DNA from: Prevotella sp.
Lineage (GTDB): Bacteria; Bacteroidota; Bacteroidia; Bacteroidales; Bacteroidaceae
Reading direction: 5' to 3'
NCBI GenBank assembly: GCA_017458125.1
Contig: JAFTGB010000052.1
Span: 1 to 64,000, forward strand
DNA length: 64,000 nt
Made by a program: the position numbers and the translations under genes. The first letter of the stretch is position 1; the number at the start of each line of letters is the position of its first letter. The notes beneath the pieces were generated by a model. The model ran no database searches. It worked only from the letters and a program-made list of their open reading frames with translations, and was not told where the DNA came from. Of this stretch, positions 40,151 to 49,078 are shown piece after piece.

Positions 40151-41497
40151 ATGATGTCAACACTATCAATCTGCATCGTCATCCTCTTCTGCGTCGGCTA
40201 CCTCTGCATAGCCATTGAGAGCGTGACAAAAATCAACAAGGCAGCCATTGCGCTGCTGATGTTTGTGGGCTGCTGGACACTCTTCATGATTGACCCGGCC
40301 AGCTATCTGGCGGCAGCCATCGGCGACATGAAGGCCGCCGTGGTGAGTCAGGAGATAGAACGCCACCTGGGTTCCACCTCCACAACACTGTTCTTCCTCA
40401 TGGGCGCCATGACCATCGTAGAGCTGGTGGACCAGAACGGGGGCTTCAACTTCGTGCGCGACACGCTGCAGACCAAGTCGAAACGCGGACTGCTATGGCG
40501 CATCGCCTTCATGACGTTCATCCTGTCGGCCATCCTCGACAACCTGACCACCAGCATCGTAATGATCATGATACTGCGCAAGCTGGTCAGCGACCAAAAG
40601 GACCGCCTCATCTATGCCGCACTGGTGGTCATCGCTGCCAACAGCGGCGGTGCTTTCTCGCCCATCGGCGACGTCACCACCATCATGCTCTGGAACAAGG
40701 GCGTCATCACCGCCGCAGGCGTCATCAGCGAAATCTTCATCCCTTCGTTGGTGTCGATGGTCATTCCCGCCTACATCCTGTCGCTGTCGCTGAAGGGCGA
40801 GCTCACGTTCACCGCACAGCAGGCACAGACGGTGAGCGCCAGCGAACTGACGACGTCGCAGCGTAAGGTCATCTTCTTCCTCGGCGTCGGCGGACTCATC
40901 TTCGTTCCCATCTTCAAAACCATTACCCACCTGCCGCCGTTCGTGGGCATCCTGCTGGTGCTCGGCGTGCTGTGGACCGTCACCGAGGTGTTCTATGCCA
41001 ACCTGAAGGAGGCGGAGGAGAAAGGTGCCATGCAGAAGCGCGTCACTAACATGCTGACACGCATCGACATGTCAACCATCCTCTTCTTCCTCGGCATCCT
41101 CATGGCCGTGGCCTGTCTGGAGACCATCGGCGTGCTGACGCTGTTAGGCAAGTCGCTCGACGTAGTCTTCGAAGGCAACCACTACATGGTGACCGGCATC
41201 ATCGGCGTACTCTCCAGCATCGTCGACAACGTGCCCCTCGTGGCCGGCTGCATGGGCATGTACCCCGTACAGGCCGCAGGCGACATGGCTGTGGACGGCA
41301 TCTTCTGGCAGTTGCTGGCTTACTGCGCCGGTGTGGGCGGCTCGATGCTTATCATCGGCTCCGCCGCCGGTGTCGTTGTCATGGGACTGGAGAAGATTAC
41401 CTTCGGCTGGTACATGAAAAAGATTACGTGGATAGCCTTCGTTGGCTACCTGGCCGGTATCCTGTGCTACTGGCTGGAGAAGACCTTCATCTTCTGA
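40151..41497 (+). CDS. nhaD: Na+/H+ antiporter NhaD
   Basis: Inner-membrane sodium:proton antiporter of the IT superfamily; 448 residues with about 12 hydrophobic segments. Seen: VTKINKAAIALLMFVGCW, ILDNLTTSIVMIMIL, NSGGAFSPIGDVTTIMLW, and VGGSMLIIGSAAGV, typical NhaD blocks. ATG codons at 40151 and 40154 are adjacent and either may be used. The spacer before it (40105-40150) contains AAATAGT/AAATCGT heptamers. A strong terminator follows. Confidence 0.92.
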   Translation: MMSTLSICIVILFCVGYLCIAIESVTKINKAAIALLMFVGCWTLFMIDPASYLAAAIGDMKAAVVSQEIERHLGSTSTTLFFLMGAMTIVELVDQNGGFNFVRDTLQTKSKRGLLWRIAFMTFILSAILDNLTTSIVMIMILRKLVSDQKDRLIYAALVVIAANSGGAFSPIGDVTTIMLWNKGVITAAGVISEIFIPSLVSMVIPAYILSLSLKGELTFTAQQAQTVSASELTTSQRKVIFFLGVGGLIFVPIFKTITHLPPFVGILLVLGVLWTVTEVFYANLKEAEEKGAMQKRVTNMLTRIDMSTILFFLGILMAVACLETIGVLTLLGKSLDVVFEGNHYMVTGIIGVLSSIVDNVPLVAGCMGMYPVQAAGDMAVDGIFWQLLAYCAGVGGSMLIIGSAAGVVVMGLEKITFGWYMKKITWIAFVGYLAGILCYWLEKTFIF

Positions 41498-41530
41498 GGT
41501 TATGCGGCGTAAGCCCAAAGGGACAGATAA

Positions 41531-41570
41531 AAAGAGCCGTCCTCGCAATCACTGCGGGGACGGCTCTTTT
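41531..41570 (+). terminator. Terminator of nhaD
   Basis: AAAGAGCCGTCC and TCGCA pair with TGCGGGGACGGCTCTTTT around an ATCA-type loop. Confidence 0.9.
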
Positions 41571-41698
41571 CAGATTAACAGTCGGTGACGCTTGTGTCAA
41601 CAGGTTTTGCGACTTTCTCTATAGAAATCATTTGCCCCCAACCTACTTGCAATGACCACTTTTTTACTTAACGAACATTGACTTTGAAATTTTTTGTG

Positions 41699-41706
41699 TA
41701 AATTTG
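41699..41706 (+). promoter_or_regulatory. -7 box of the truncated XRE gene
   Basis: TAaaTTTG, 18 bases before the ATG at 41725. ATTG lies 18 bases upstream. The promoter of the lost regulator appears to be intact. Confidence 0.6.
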
Positions 41707-41724
41707 TAGCCAATATAGCATGGA

Positions 41725-41801
41725 ATGGAACGTAAACGAATAAACCGTCTGAAGGTGGTACTTGCAGAGAAAGACAGCACCAGAAAATACATCCCCGTTG
41801 C
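41725..41801 (+). pseudogene. 5' fragment of an XRE-family regulator
   Basis: Encodes MERKRINRLKVVLAEKDSTRKYI, which matches the first helix of Bacteroidales XRE-type helix-turn-helix proteins (usually NRLKVVL-x-EK-x-x-T-x-KWLA...). After about 23 codons the similarity stops and the frame continues as antisense of the neighbouring kinase gene up to 41943. This looks like a deletion that fused the regulator 5' end to the kinase 3' end. Confidence 0.6.
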
Positions 41802-43844
41802 TCATCCTTCCACCGGCTGGACAGGTATCCAGAACCAGAAAGTGGAGCCCTTGCCCTCCTCGCTGTCGACGCTGATGACACCGCCGCACTTCTCGATGAT
41901 GATCTTGCAGATGGAAAGGCCGAGGCCAGTGCCCTGTACGTAGTCGTTGAGTTTGACGAAGCGCTCGAAGATGCGTTCGCGCTGGTCGGCAGGAATGCCC
42001 GTGCCGGTGTCCTCGCAGTAAACGCGAATGCCCTGCCGGGCGTTGCACTCCTCCATGCGATAGCCAACGGTGATGTGTCCCTGCTGGGTGTACTTGACGG
42101 CATTGGTGACAAAGTTGGTGAGCACCTGCTGTATGCGCCCGTAGTCGACGTGCAGGCGCAGGCTGGCGTAGGGGTTGTCCTTGCGGAACTCGACGGCTGG
42201 CGACTCTATGCGCTTCGCCAGCGACACGCAGCTGTTGTCGAACTCGCGTGCGAAGTCCACCTCGCGGGTGACTATCTGCACGGCGTTGGAGTCTACGTTC
42301 GAGAGCACCAGCATGTCGTTGATGAGCCGCAGCAGCATGTCGCAGTTGTTGTGGATGACCCGTATCATCTCGCGACGCTCCTCGGGAGCCTCTATCATCT
42401 GCAGCAGGTCCGAGAAACCCACGATGGCATTGAGCGGCGTGCGTATTTCGTGCGTCATGTTGGCCAGGAACACCGACTTCAGGCGTCCAGAGTCGTTGGC
42501 GCGCTCGGTCTCGCGCTTCAGCTGCTCCTGCTTGCGCATCATGCCGGTGATGTTGCGCCACACGCCGAAGCTGCCCTTCAACCGTCCGTGTTCGTCGTAC
42601 TCGGGGATGCTGTTGATTTGTACCCACTGCGCCTCAGCCTTACCCGACACCATGGGGTGCACCTGCCCGATGTAGAACAGGGGATGGTCGATGGCTGCCG
42701 AGGGGTGCTCCAAGTCGCGCACAAAGCCGTCGTCCTGATTGACGAAAATCTGCGAGAGCTGCTCTAAGGGGAATGAATGGGTGATGACGCTGAGCCCCTG
42801 GTAGAACTCAATGATGTTGCGCTGCAGCGATATGCGCCACGACTGCATGTCGCAACTCTCCATCATGTAGCGCAGCTCCTGCTCCAGACGCTGTATCTGC
42901 GCATTGGCCGCTATGATCTGCCGGTCGTTCAGGCGTGCCTGCAGGTACATGTCGCGCTCCTCCGAGATGTTACGCGCGGCAATGGCCAGATAGATGAGCT
43001 TACCCTGATCGTCATAAATAGGATGCAGGCGGATTTCCAAAAAGTCGCGCATCTTACGCTCGGGCACCACGCTCTCGGCACATATCCACAGCTCCTCGAT
43101 GTTAGTTCTGTCCACGCACTCGCGGAAGGGAGACATCTCAAACAGGTTGGCCTGCGAGAAGAAGGCATCGCCGTCGTCGCTGTCGAAATGACATATCTCG
43201 CGCATAATCTTGTTGGCGTCCAACAGCCAGCCGTCGGGTGTGTAGAAGGACTGGCCGATGATGGAGTTCTCGAAGATGAGCTTGTACTTGCCGGTCAGCT
43301 CGCTCTCCTCCTGTTCCTGACGCCGCATCTCGGTCTCATCGCGCAGCGTACTGATGATGCTGGTAGGACGCCTGACACCCGGCAGACGCTCCACCACGCT
43401 GACGTTGTGCATGTAGCCCCAACGGGGCGAGCCACCGCTGAAGTCGAAGTTCCAGCGATAGAAGAATTCGTCGCGCTCCACATTGCCAGCCATCATCTCG
43501 CGGAAATGACGGAGCGTGGTTTCCAGGTCGTCGGGGTGGACATGGCGCTTCCATTCCTCCTTCGACACGCCCCCCTCAGGAAACAGTTTCCCGTAGAGTT
43601 GGTAGACGTGTGACTCGCGCAGGTCGAAGCGCACCACATTGTTGGTGCTGTCCTTCAGTGCCTGCTGCATCAGGGCACCCGTAGCGTCGGCATCCTGCAT
43701 GCGCTTTCTGACGCGGCGGTAGACGATGCGGTTGGACACCAGCACCGCGGCAAAGACAACGATGATGAGCAACGTGACTAAAACGGGGAAGACGTCCGGA
43801 CTGCCGATGGCGTTAAGAAGGGGGATGTATAGGAGTGTTGTCAT
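41802..43844 (-). CDS. PAS-domain sensor histidine kinase
   Basis: 680 residues: one N-terminal membrane helix (about 18-40), several PAS-like domains (about 60-450; conserved NISEERD and GSFGVWRNITG ends), HisKA with ANMTHEIRTPLNAIVGF (phospho-accepting His465), and HATPase with NFVTNAVKYT, DTGTGIP and GTGLGLSI. It lacks a receiver, so the response regulator must be elsewhere. A second kinase gene lies 36 bases upstream on the same strand, with no promoter seen between them. Confidence 0.88.
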   Translation of the reverse strand: MTTLLYIPLLNAIGSPDVFPVLVTLLIIVVFAAVLVSNRIVYRRVRKRMQDADATGALMQQALKDSTNNVVRFDLRESHVYQLYGKLFPEGGVSKEEWKRHVHPDDLETTLRHFREMMAGNVERDEFFYRWNFDFSGGSPRWGYMHNVSVVERLPGVRRPTSIISTLRDETEMRRQEQEESELTGKYKLIFENSIIGQSFYTPDGWLLDANKIMREICHFDSDDGDAFFSQANLFEMSPFRECVDRTNIEELWICAESVVPERKMRDFLEIRLHPIYDDQGKLIYLAIAARNISEERDMYLQARLNDRQIIAANAQIQRLEQELRYMMESCDMQSWRISLQRNIIEFYQGLSVITHSFPLEQLSQIFVNQDDGFVRDLEHPSAAIDHPLFYIGQVHPMVSGKAEAQWVQINSIPEYDEHGRLKGSFGVWRNITGMMRKQEQLKRETERANDSGRLKSVFLANMTHEIRTPLNAIVGFSDLLQMIEAPEERREMIRVIHNNCDMLLRLINDMLVLSNVDSNAVQIVTREVDFAREFDNSCVSLAKRIESPAVEFRKDNPYASLRLHVDYGRIQQVLTNFVTNAVKYTQQGHITVGYRMEECNARQGIRVYCEDTGTGIPADQRERIFERFVKLNDYVQGTGLGLSICKIIIEKCGGVISVDSEEGKGSTFWFWIPVQPVEG

Positions 43845-43880
43845 AAAAATGGATGTACGGGGAATGGTTATTGACTGAGG

Positions 43881-46028
43881 TTATAGTAGCATGTCGCGAC
43901 GCTTCTCAATGGTCTGCGCTTCGCACGGGATGATGACCCAGGCCGTGGAGCCTTTGCCCAGCTCGGACTGTATCTCGATAGTGCCGCCCATCTGCTGTAC
44001 CAGCGTCTGCACAATGGGCAGATCGAGACCAGTACCGCAGAGCTTCTGCTGGCCGTTACGGGCGAAGCGGTCGAAGACGTGGGGCAGCGTGGCTTCGTCG
44101 ATGCCTGCCCCCGTGTCTTCGATGCTGAACGTCAGCTCGCCGTGCCTGTACTCGTACTTGGCGCGAATGGTACCCTCGTCGGTGTAGCTGACGGCATTGG
44201 CACAGAGTTTCTCTATCACCTTGCCCAGCTGCTCCTGGTCGATGTTGACCACCAAGTGCTCGTAAGGGTTCTCAATGATGGTCTTTACCGTCGGCTTGAC
44301 ACCGCTCCACCCCATCTGGCAGTGACTGTCGAAGACCAGTGCAAAGTCGAAGGGCGTCTTGTTGTACTCTATCATGTGAGCGTCTAAGCGCGACAGGAAC
44401 AGAATGTCGTTGACCAGTTGCAGTAGCGAGTTGGAGTTGCGCTTGATCTCCTCGACAAACAGCGGCTCGTCGGCCTCGTCGTGCTCGGTCTCGAAGAGCT
44501 CGGCAAAGCCTACCACCGTGTTCAGCGGCGTGCGTATCTCGTAGCTCATGTTGGTGAGGAACGACTGTTTCAGTTCCTCCGTCTCCTGAGCCTTCTTGGT
44601 CTCCACGGCCAGCCGCTGCTCGGTCTCCACCATGTCGGTCATGTTGCGGCACAGTCCGAAGTAGCGTACCACGCGCCCCTGCTCATCCTTCAACGGCACC
44701 ATGCTGAACAGCAGCCACAGCTGGCGCCCTTTCTTGTCGCGCAGCTCGGTCTCGACGTTCAGCTCTATGGGGCGGGTGGTCAGATGGTCCATACGGTTCA
44801 GCGCACTCGATATCTGGCGGTGGAAGCGCGGCGTGCCCAGCCGGATGCAGCGCAGCTGCGACATGCGCAGCTGTGAGCGGTTGATGTCGTTGGACACCTC
44901 TAAGGTGTAGGTCGAAGGATTGTAGTTGACCAGCAGCACACCGCTGACCTGCAGCGCGTAGTTGATGTTGTCCACATACTTCTGTATGCTGTTCGTGGCC
45001 TCGCGCAGCTGGCGGATAGTCTCCTGTTGGCGGTGGAACGACTCCACCATCTCCGTCACGTTGCGTCCTGCCATGTAGACACCCTCCAGACGGCCATGCT
45101 CGTCACGTATGGGGTTGATGGTCGACTCGTAGTATATCTTGCCGCTCAGACGGAAGTCGTCCAACTGGTAGACGTTGTCCTGGAAGTCCCTGAAATTGAT
45201 AATGGTAGAGGTGCGCGAGTTCTCCAACTTGTCCAACGGGATGCCGTTATACATGGGATTGTTCTCCAACAGGAAGCTGCCATTGAGCACATACTCACGG
45301 TTGGGGACGTTGAAGGCCTGGCATGCTCGCTCGTTGATGTCCCTCAGCACGCCCTGTTTGTCGTAGTACAGCATGTCGACCAGCGACGAGTTGAACACAG
45401 TATGGTAGCGCATCAGCGTCTGGTTGACGGTCTCCTTGCGCGTCACCTCGCTCGTCACGTCGTGCTGAACGCACAACAGCGTGACCGGACGGCCTTGGGC
45501 GCCACGCGCAGCCACGGTGACACTGAACTCATAGTAGTGCACCGGCTCGTCGCCTTCGGCAGCACTGCGCAGGGAGGCCGATGACGACAGGCTGCGCTTA
45601 TCGCACAGGTCGAAGATGCCCTTGCGTAACGACTCGAAGTCGTCGCGGTTGAAGAAGCGCGCGAAATCGATGGGGTCATACTCGGCTCCCTGTCCCTTCG
45701 TCTCAGTCAACTCTATGTAGTGGCGCTTGCCTACGTCGTAGAGCCAGAGCTTCAGATGGCCCGTCTGGAGCACCAGCGACAGGCGGAGGTACTGGCTGCG
45801 GTTGCGTGCCGCAGCGTCCTGCTCGCGATAGTGATAGATAAAGCTAAGGAAAAAGAGAATCAAAACACCTATCAGGAACCCCGCCGCGGTGTAGGCCAGC
45901 AAGTGGTTGGCATCATAGACGTGGCCGGTATCCGTGGCTTGGGCAAAAATCATTTGCGGGACCAGAAAGGTGCAACCCCACATCAACGCACGGAAAACGT
46001 TGTTGCCTTTTGATTTCAGGTTCTTCAT
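43881..46028 (-). CDS. PAS-domain kinase homologue lacking the phospho-accepting histidine
   Basis: 715 residues: signal peptide (1-30), membrane helix (about 45-67), PAS-like domains (about 75-470), HisKA-like and HATPase domains. The H-box reads TNMSYEIRTPLNTVVGF: Tyr496 (TAC) stands where the phospho-accepting His belongs. The ATPase domain keeps an N-box (KLCANAVSYTDEG) and DTGAGI, but the G2 box reads GTGLDLP instead of GTGLGLS. It cannot autophosphorylate in the normal way and may be a pseudokinase partner of the adjacent kinase. Confidence 0.85.
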   Translation of the reverse strand: MKNLKSKGNNVFRALMWGCTFLVPQMIFAQATDTGHVYDANHLLAYTAAGFLIGVLILFFLSFIYHYREQDAAARNRSQYLRLSLVLQTGHLKLWLYDVGKRHYIELTETKGQGAEYDPIDFARFFNRDDFESLRKGIFDLCDKRSLSSSASLRSAAEGDEPVHYYEFSVTVAARGAQGRPVTLLCVQHDVTSEVTRKETVNQTLMRYHTVFNSSLVDMLYYDKQGVLRDINERACQAFNVPNREYVLNGSFLLENNPMYNGIPLDKLENSRTSTIINFRDFQDNVYQLDDFRLSGKIYYESTINPIRDEHGRLEGVYMAGRNVTEMVESFHRQQETIRQLREATNSIQKYVDNINYALQVSGVLLVNYNPSTYTLEVSNDINRSQLRMSQLRCIRLGTPRFHRQISSALNRMDHLTTRPIELNVETELRDKKGRQLWLLFSMVPLKDEQGRVVRYFGLCRNMTDMVETEQRLAVETKKAQETEELKQSFLTNMSYEIRTPLNTVVGFAELFETEHDEADEPLFVEEIKRNSNSLLQLVNDILFLSRLDAHMIEYNKTPFDFALVFDSHCQMGWSGVKPTVKTIIENPYEHLVVNIDQEQLGKVIEKLCANAVSYTDEGTIRAKYEYRHGELTFSIEDTGAGIDEATLPHVFDRFARNGQQKLCGTGLDLPIVQTLVQQMGGTIEIQSELGKGSTAWVIIPCEAQTIEKRRDMLL

Positions 46029-46146
46029 TACGGTAAGGTCTTAGTTGTTATTAGCCCTTATTGCCTACAAAGATAGCGAAAATATATCCTTCTGCCAAAT
46101 ATTTCCATCTTTTTCCTCCTTTTTTGAACTAATTTACAACAAATAC

Positions 46147-46177
46147 TTGCACATTCAAATTAAAACCACTATCTTTG
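46147..46177 (+). promoter_or_regulatory. Promoter of frr
   Basis: TTG (46147-46149), 20 bases, TAtcTTTG (46170-46177), 30 bases before the ATG. The divergent kinase gene starts 119 bases to the left. Confidence 0.8.
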
Positions 46178-46207
46178 TCGGAAGAAACAATCAAACCCAT
46201 AACAACT

Positions 46208-46768
46208 ATGATAGACGTAAAACAGACATTGGCTGCCGCCGAGGAGCGCATGGAGATGGCAGCACTCTACTTAGAGGAAGAACTGAACCGCATCCGTGCC
46301 GGACGTGCCAACGTGGCCATATTGAGTGGTGTACGCGTGGAGTCATACGGACAGAAAGTACCCCTGAACCAGGTGGCCAACGTGTCGACGCCTGACGCCC
46401 GCACCATCGCCATCAAGCCCTGGGACCGTAAGCAGATACGCGACATCGAGAAAGCCATCATGGACTCTGACGTAGGCATCACGCCCGAGAACAACGGAGA
46501 AATCATCCGCTTAGGCATCCCCCAGCCCACCGAGGAGCGCCGCCGCGACCTGGTGAAGCAGTGCAACAAGATTGCCGAGAAGGCCAAGGTGGAGGTGCGC
46601 AACGTTCGTGCCGACATCAAGGACAAGCTGAAGAAAGCCATCAAGGACGGACTTTCGGAGGACAACGAGAAGGATGCCGAGCTGGAGCTTCAGAAGGTTC
46701 ACGACAAATACATCAAAAAGCTGGACGAGCTGATTGAGGCCAAGAACAAGGAGATTATGACTGTTTAA
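46208..46768 (+). CDS. frr: Ribosome recycling factor
   Basis: Splits post-termination ribosomes together with EF-G. 186 residues, standard length. Seen: LEEELNRIRAGRANVAILSGVRVESYG, in pieces, PLNQVANVSTPDARTIAIKPWD, and the C-terminal helix DELIEAKNKEIMTV. The ATG at 46208 is chosen because the upstream in-frame extension would begin before a leader of plausible length and lacks conservation. rsgA follows after an inverted heptamer repeat. Confidence 0.95.
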   Translation: MIDVKQTLAAAEERMEMAALYLEEELNRIRAGRANVAILSGVRVESYGQKVPLNQVANVSTPDARTIAIKPWDRKQIRDIEKAIMDSDVGITPENNGEIIRLGIPQPTEERRRDLVKQCNKIAEKAKVEVRNVRADIKDKLKKAIKDGLSEDNEKDAELELQKVHDKYIKKLDELIEAKNKEIMTV

Positions 46769-46771
46769 ACG

Positions 46772-46828
46772 AAAATGAGAAATGAGGAATGTAAATGAAA
46801 AAATGAAGAAATCCCTCATTTCTCATTT
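46772..46828. repeat. Inverted heptamer repeat between frr and rsgA
   Basis: ATGAGAAATGAGG and CCCTCATTTCTCAT form a 13-bp stem with an A-rich loop. It contains the heptamer words GAGAAAT and GTAAATG also found before trxB. Confidence 0.7.
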
Positions 46829-46837
46829 GTGAAAGCC

Positions 46838-47785
46838 ATGAAAGGACTGGTCATTAAAAATACAGGAAGCTGGTACACCGTCCTCACGGACGAGAACCAG
46901 CTTCTTGACTGTAAGGTGAAGGGTAACTTCCGCATCAAGGGAATACGCTCCACCAATCCCGTTGCCGTAGGCGATCGCGTCACCGTTGACGAGGCAGGCT
47001 GGATTACCGAGATAGCAGACCGCCGCAACTACATCATCCGCAAGAGCATCAACCTGTCGAAGCAGAGCCACATACTGGCAGCCAACGTCGACCAGGCCAT
47101 GCTGGTTGTCACCATCGTAAAGCCAGAGACATCCACCACCTTCATCGACCGTTTCTTAGCGTCGGCAGAGGCCTACCGTGTGCCCGTCATCCTCATCTTC
47201 AACAAAACCGACATGCTCAGCGACGACGAACTGCGCTACCAGCAGCTGATGATACAGCTCTACGAGACCATCGGCTATGAGTGTCGCGCCATCTCGGCTG
47301 TGACGGGTGACGGCGTGGAGGCCCTGCGCCCTCTGTTAGAAGGCAAGATAACCCTGCTGAGCGGCAACAGCGGCGTGGGCAAGTCTACGCTCATCAACCG
47401 TCTGGTGCCCACGGCCAACCAGCGCGTGGCAGACATCAGCGATGCTCACCAGACAGGCATACACACCACCACTTTCTCGGAGATGATTCCCCTTCAAATA
47501 GTAAATAGTAAATCCGTAAATAGTAAATCCTCCTGGCTTATCGACACCCCGGGCATCAAGGGTTTTGGCACCTTCGACATGGAACGCAGTGAGCTGACCA
47601 GCTATTTCAAGGAGATTTTCGAGTTCTCCAAGCAGTGCCGCTTCTCTGACTGCACCCACACCCACGAGCCGGGCTGCGCTGTGCTCAAAGCCATAGAAGA
47701 CCACTACATCGCCCAAAGCCGATACCAGTCGTACCTCTCCATGCTGGACGACAAAGACGAAAACAAATACCGCGAAGCCTATTAA
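46838..47785 (+). CDS. rsgA: Ribosome small-subunit GTPase RsgA
   Basis: Circularly permuted GTPase that assists late maturation of the 30S subunit; 315 residues. OB-fold at the start, G4 NKTD (122-125), G1 GNSGVGKST (176-184), G3 DTPG (236-239), and a C-terminal zinc knuckle (Cys267, Cys272, His274, Cys280). The ATG at 46838 is preferred to a GTG nine bases upstream. Between switch I (TTTFSEM) and G3 lies an insert [12 protein letters not shown] (221-232) encoded by heptamers at 47496-47530. The 3' end overlaps the terminator stem. Confidence 0.93.
   Translation: MKGLVIKNTGSWYTVLTDENQLLDCKVKGNFRIKGIRSTNPVAVGDRVTVDEAGWITEIADRRNYIIRKSINLSKQSHILAANVDQAMLVVTIVKPETSTTFIDRFLASAEAYRVPVILIFNKTDMLSDDELRYQQLMIQLYETIGYECRAISAVTGDGVEALRPLLEGKITLLSGNSGVGKSTLINRLVPTANQRVADISDAHQTGIHTTTFSEMIPLQIVNSKSVNSKSSWLIDTPGIKGFGTFDMERSELTSYFKEIFEFSKQCRFSDCTHTHEPGCAVLKAIEDHYIAQSRYQSYLSMLDDKDENKYREAY
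47496..47530 (+). repeat. In-frame heptamer insert in rsgA
   Basis: AAATAGT, AAATAGT, AAATCCGT, AAATAGT, AAATCC in tandem. It encodes [12 protein letters not shown] just before the G3 motif. Confidence 0.8.
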
Positions 47786-47800
47786 TGCCTCGCGGTATTT
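47765..47800 (+). terminator. Terminator overlapping the end of rsgA
   Basis: AAATACCGCGA (47765-47775) and TCGCGGTATTT (47790-47800) form a perfect 11-bp stem; the left arm lies inside the last codons of rsgA. Confidence 0.7.
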
Positions 47801-47824
47801 GCTTTCATTCTAACAACCACATCG

Positions 47825-48688
47825 CTACCCTATCGTTATCGTGTATTTCGACATGAAGCTGGAGCCGGGCTGAAGGTGGTTCATCAAGGGTTTGTCTTTG
47901 AACTCTCCTGCAAAGCCGCGCGGGTCGCCGATGCCATACCACGGCTCTATGCACACAAAGGGGGCATGCTTGTCGTAGGGACTCCAGAAGGCACAGACGG
48001 GAGTCTTGTAGTCCACCGTCACGGCCGGTTCGCCGTCAGTGTCCATCAGCATGGCGCGGTGCGTCTGGCTTTTATGGATTTTCACCGAGTCGTTGCGGAA
48101 GAAGTTGTTGTTGATTTCCATGATACCCATGTCAGCCTCCAAAGGCACCTCCGCCATGTCGTGACTGCCGTCGGCATAGCTCTTCAGCGCATCCATCGGT
48201 TCCTCGTTGTCTAACTTGATGACACCCTCCAACTTTCCGCCGGGCACGTTGAAGGCCGGATGACCGCCTATCTGGAAGTGTATCTCGCGAGTGTCGGTGT
48301 TCTCCACATGCCAGATGACGTTAATCTTGTTTCCTTCCAGCCGGTAGGTAATAGCCAGATTGAAGTGATAGGGATACACCTTTAAAGTCTCCTCAGAGTC
48401 ATGCAATGCCAAGGTCACCTTCTCCGGCGTATGGCTGATAACGGTAAACTCCTTGTCACGCGCAAAACCGTGACGCGGCAGGTGGTACTCCTTGCCATCC
48501 ACACGGTAGGTCTCATCGTTGACGCTGCATACCAGCGGGAACAGGATGGGTGAATGGCGCGGCCACTCCGGACCGGCCTGCCACATGTATTCCCTACCCT
48601 CACTATCTTTCACACTCTGGAGCTCGGCTCCTTTCTCAGCGACACGGATGGTCAGCTGTTCGTTCTTCAGTTCTATCATGTTACTCAT
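47825..48688 (-). CDS. Aldose 1-epimerase family protein
   Basis: 287 residues of the galactose-mutarotase fold, close to the LacX/YeaD-type branch. Seen: EKGAELQSVKD, WQAGPEWPRHSPILFP, RHGFARDKEF, QIGGHPAFNVP with the catalytic His, and a late CIEPWYGIGD. It interconverts sugar anomers or sugar phosphates in the cytoplasm. Its start overlaps the sugar mutarotase gene by eight bases. ATG codons at 48688 and 48679 both fit. Confidence 0.87.
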   Translation of the reverse strand: MSNMIELKNEQLTIRVAEKGAELQSVKDSEGREYMWQAGPEWPRHSPILFPLVCSVNDETYRVDGKEYHLPRHGFARDKEFTVISHTPEKVTLALHDSEETLKVYPYHFNLAITYRLEGNKINVIWHVENTDTREIHFQIGGHPAFNVPGGKLEGVIKLDNEEPMDALKSYADGSHDMAEVPLEADMGIMEINNNFFRNDSVKIHKSQTHRAMLMDTDGEPAVTVDYKTPVCAFWSPYDKHAPFVCIEPWYGIGDPRGFAGEFKDKPLMNHLQPGSSFMSKYTITIG

Positions 48689-49064
48689 ATAAATAAAATA
48701 TACGCTCCATCAGCTGCCATTTCTGGTCGCTGGTGGCTCCGGGCATACAATCCTGAAACAAGGCGACATATGCCTCCCACTCCTCCTGTCGAGGCAGCGT
48801 GGCCAGCCGGGCCATTGCCGTGTCCCAGTCGAAGTCGAGGGCAGTCTCTACTATCATGAACAGGCGGTTGCCCAGGATGTAAATCTCCATCTCCAGAATG
48901 CCCACCTCTTGTATGCCGGCCTTGATTTCTGGCCAGAAGTGGAACCGGTCGTGCGCCTCCCTGTACTTTGCTATCAGCGCGGCGTCATTCTTCAGGTCAA
49001 GGGTCTGGCAGTAGCGTTTCACCGCCTGCCCATACTTCTTTTGTCTGTATCCTTCCGTTTTCAT
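48681..49064 (-). CDS. L-rhamnose/L-fucose mutarotase-family protein
   Basis: 127 residues of the RhaM-like ferredoxin fold: YREAHDRFHFWPEI with the catalytic His, EMEIYILGNRLFMIVE, FDWDTAMARLATLPRQEEWEAYV, and KWQLMERIF at the end. It speeds the alpha-beta interconversion of a deoxy-sugar. Together with the overlapping epimerase gene it suggests handling of plant- or host-derived sugars such as rhamnose, which also occurs in pectin (inference). Confidence 0.87.
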   Translation of the reverse strand: MKTEGYRQKKYGQAVKRYCQTLDLKNDAALIAKYREAHDRFHFWPEIKAGIQEVGILEMEIYILGNRLFMIVETALDFDWDTAMARLATLPRQEEWEAYVALFQDCMPGATSDQKWQLMERIFYLYE

Positions 49065-49078
49065 ATATAATAAGGTGG

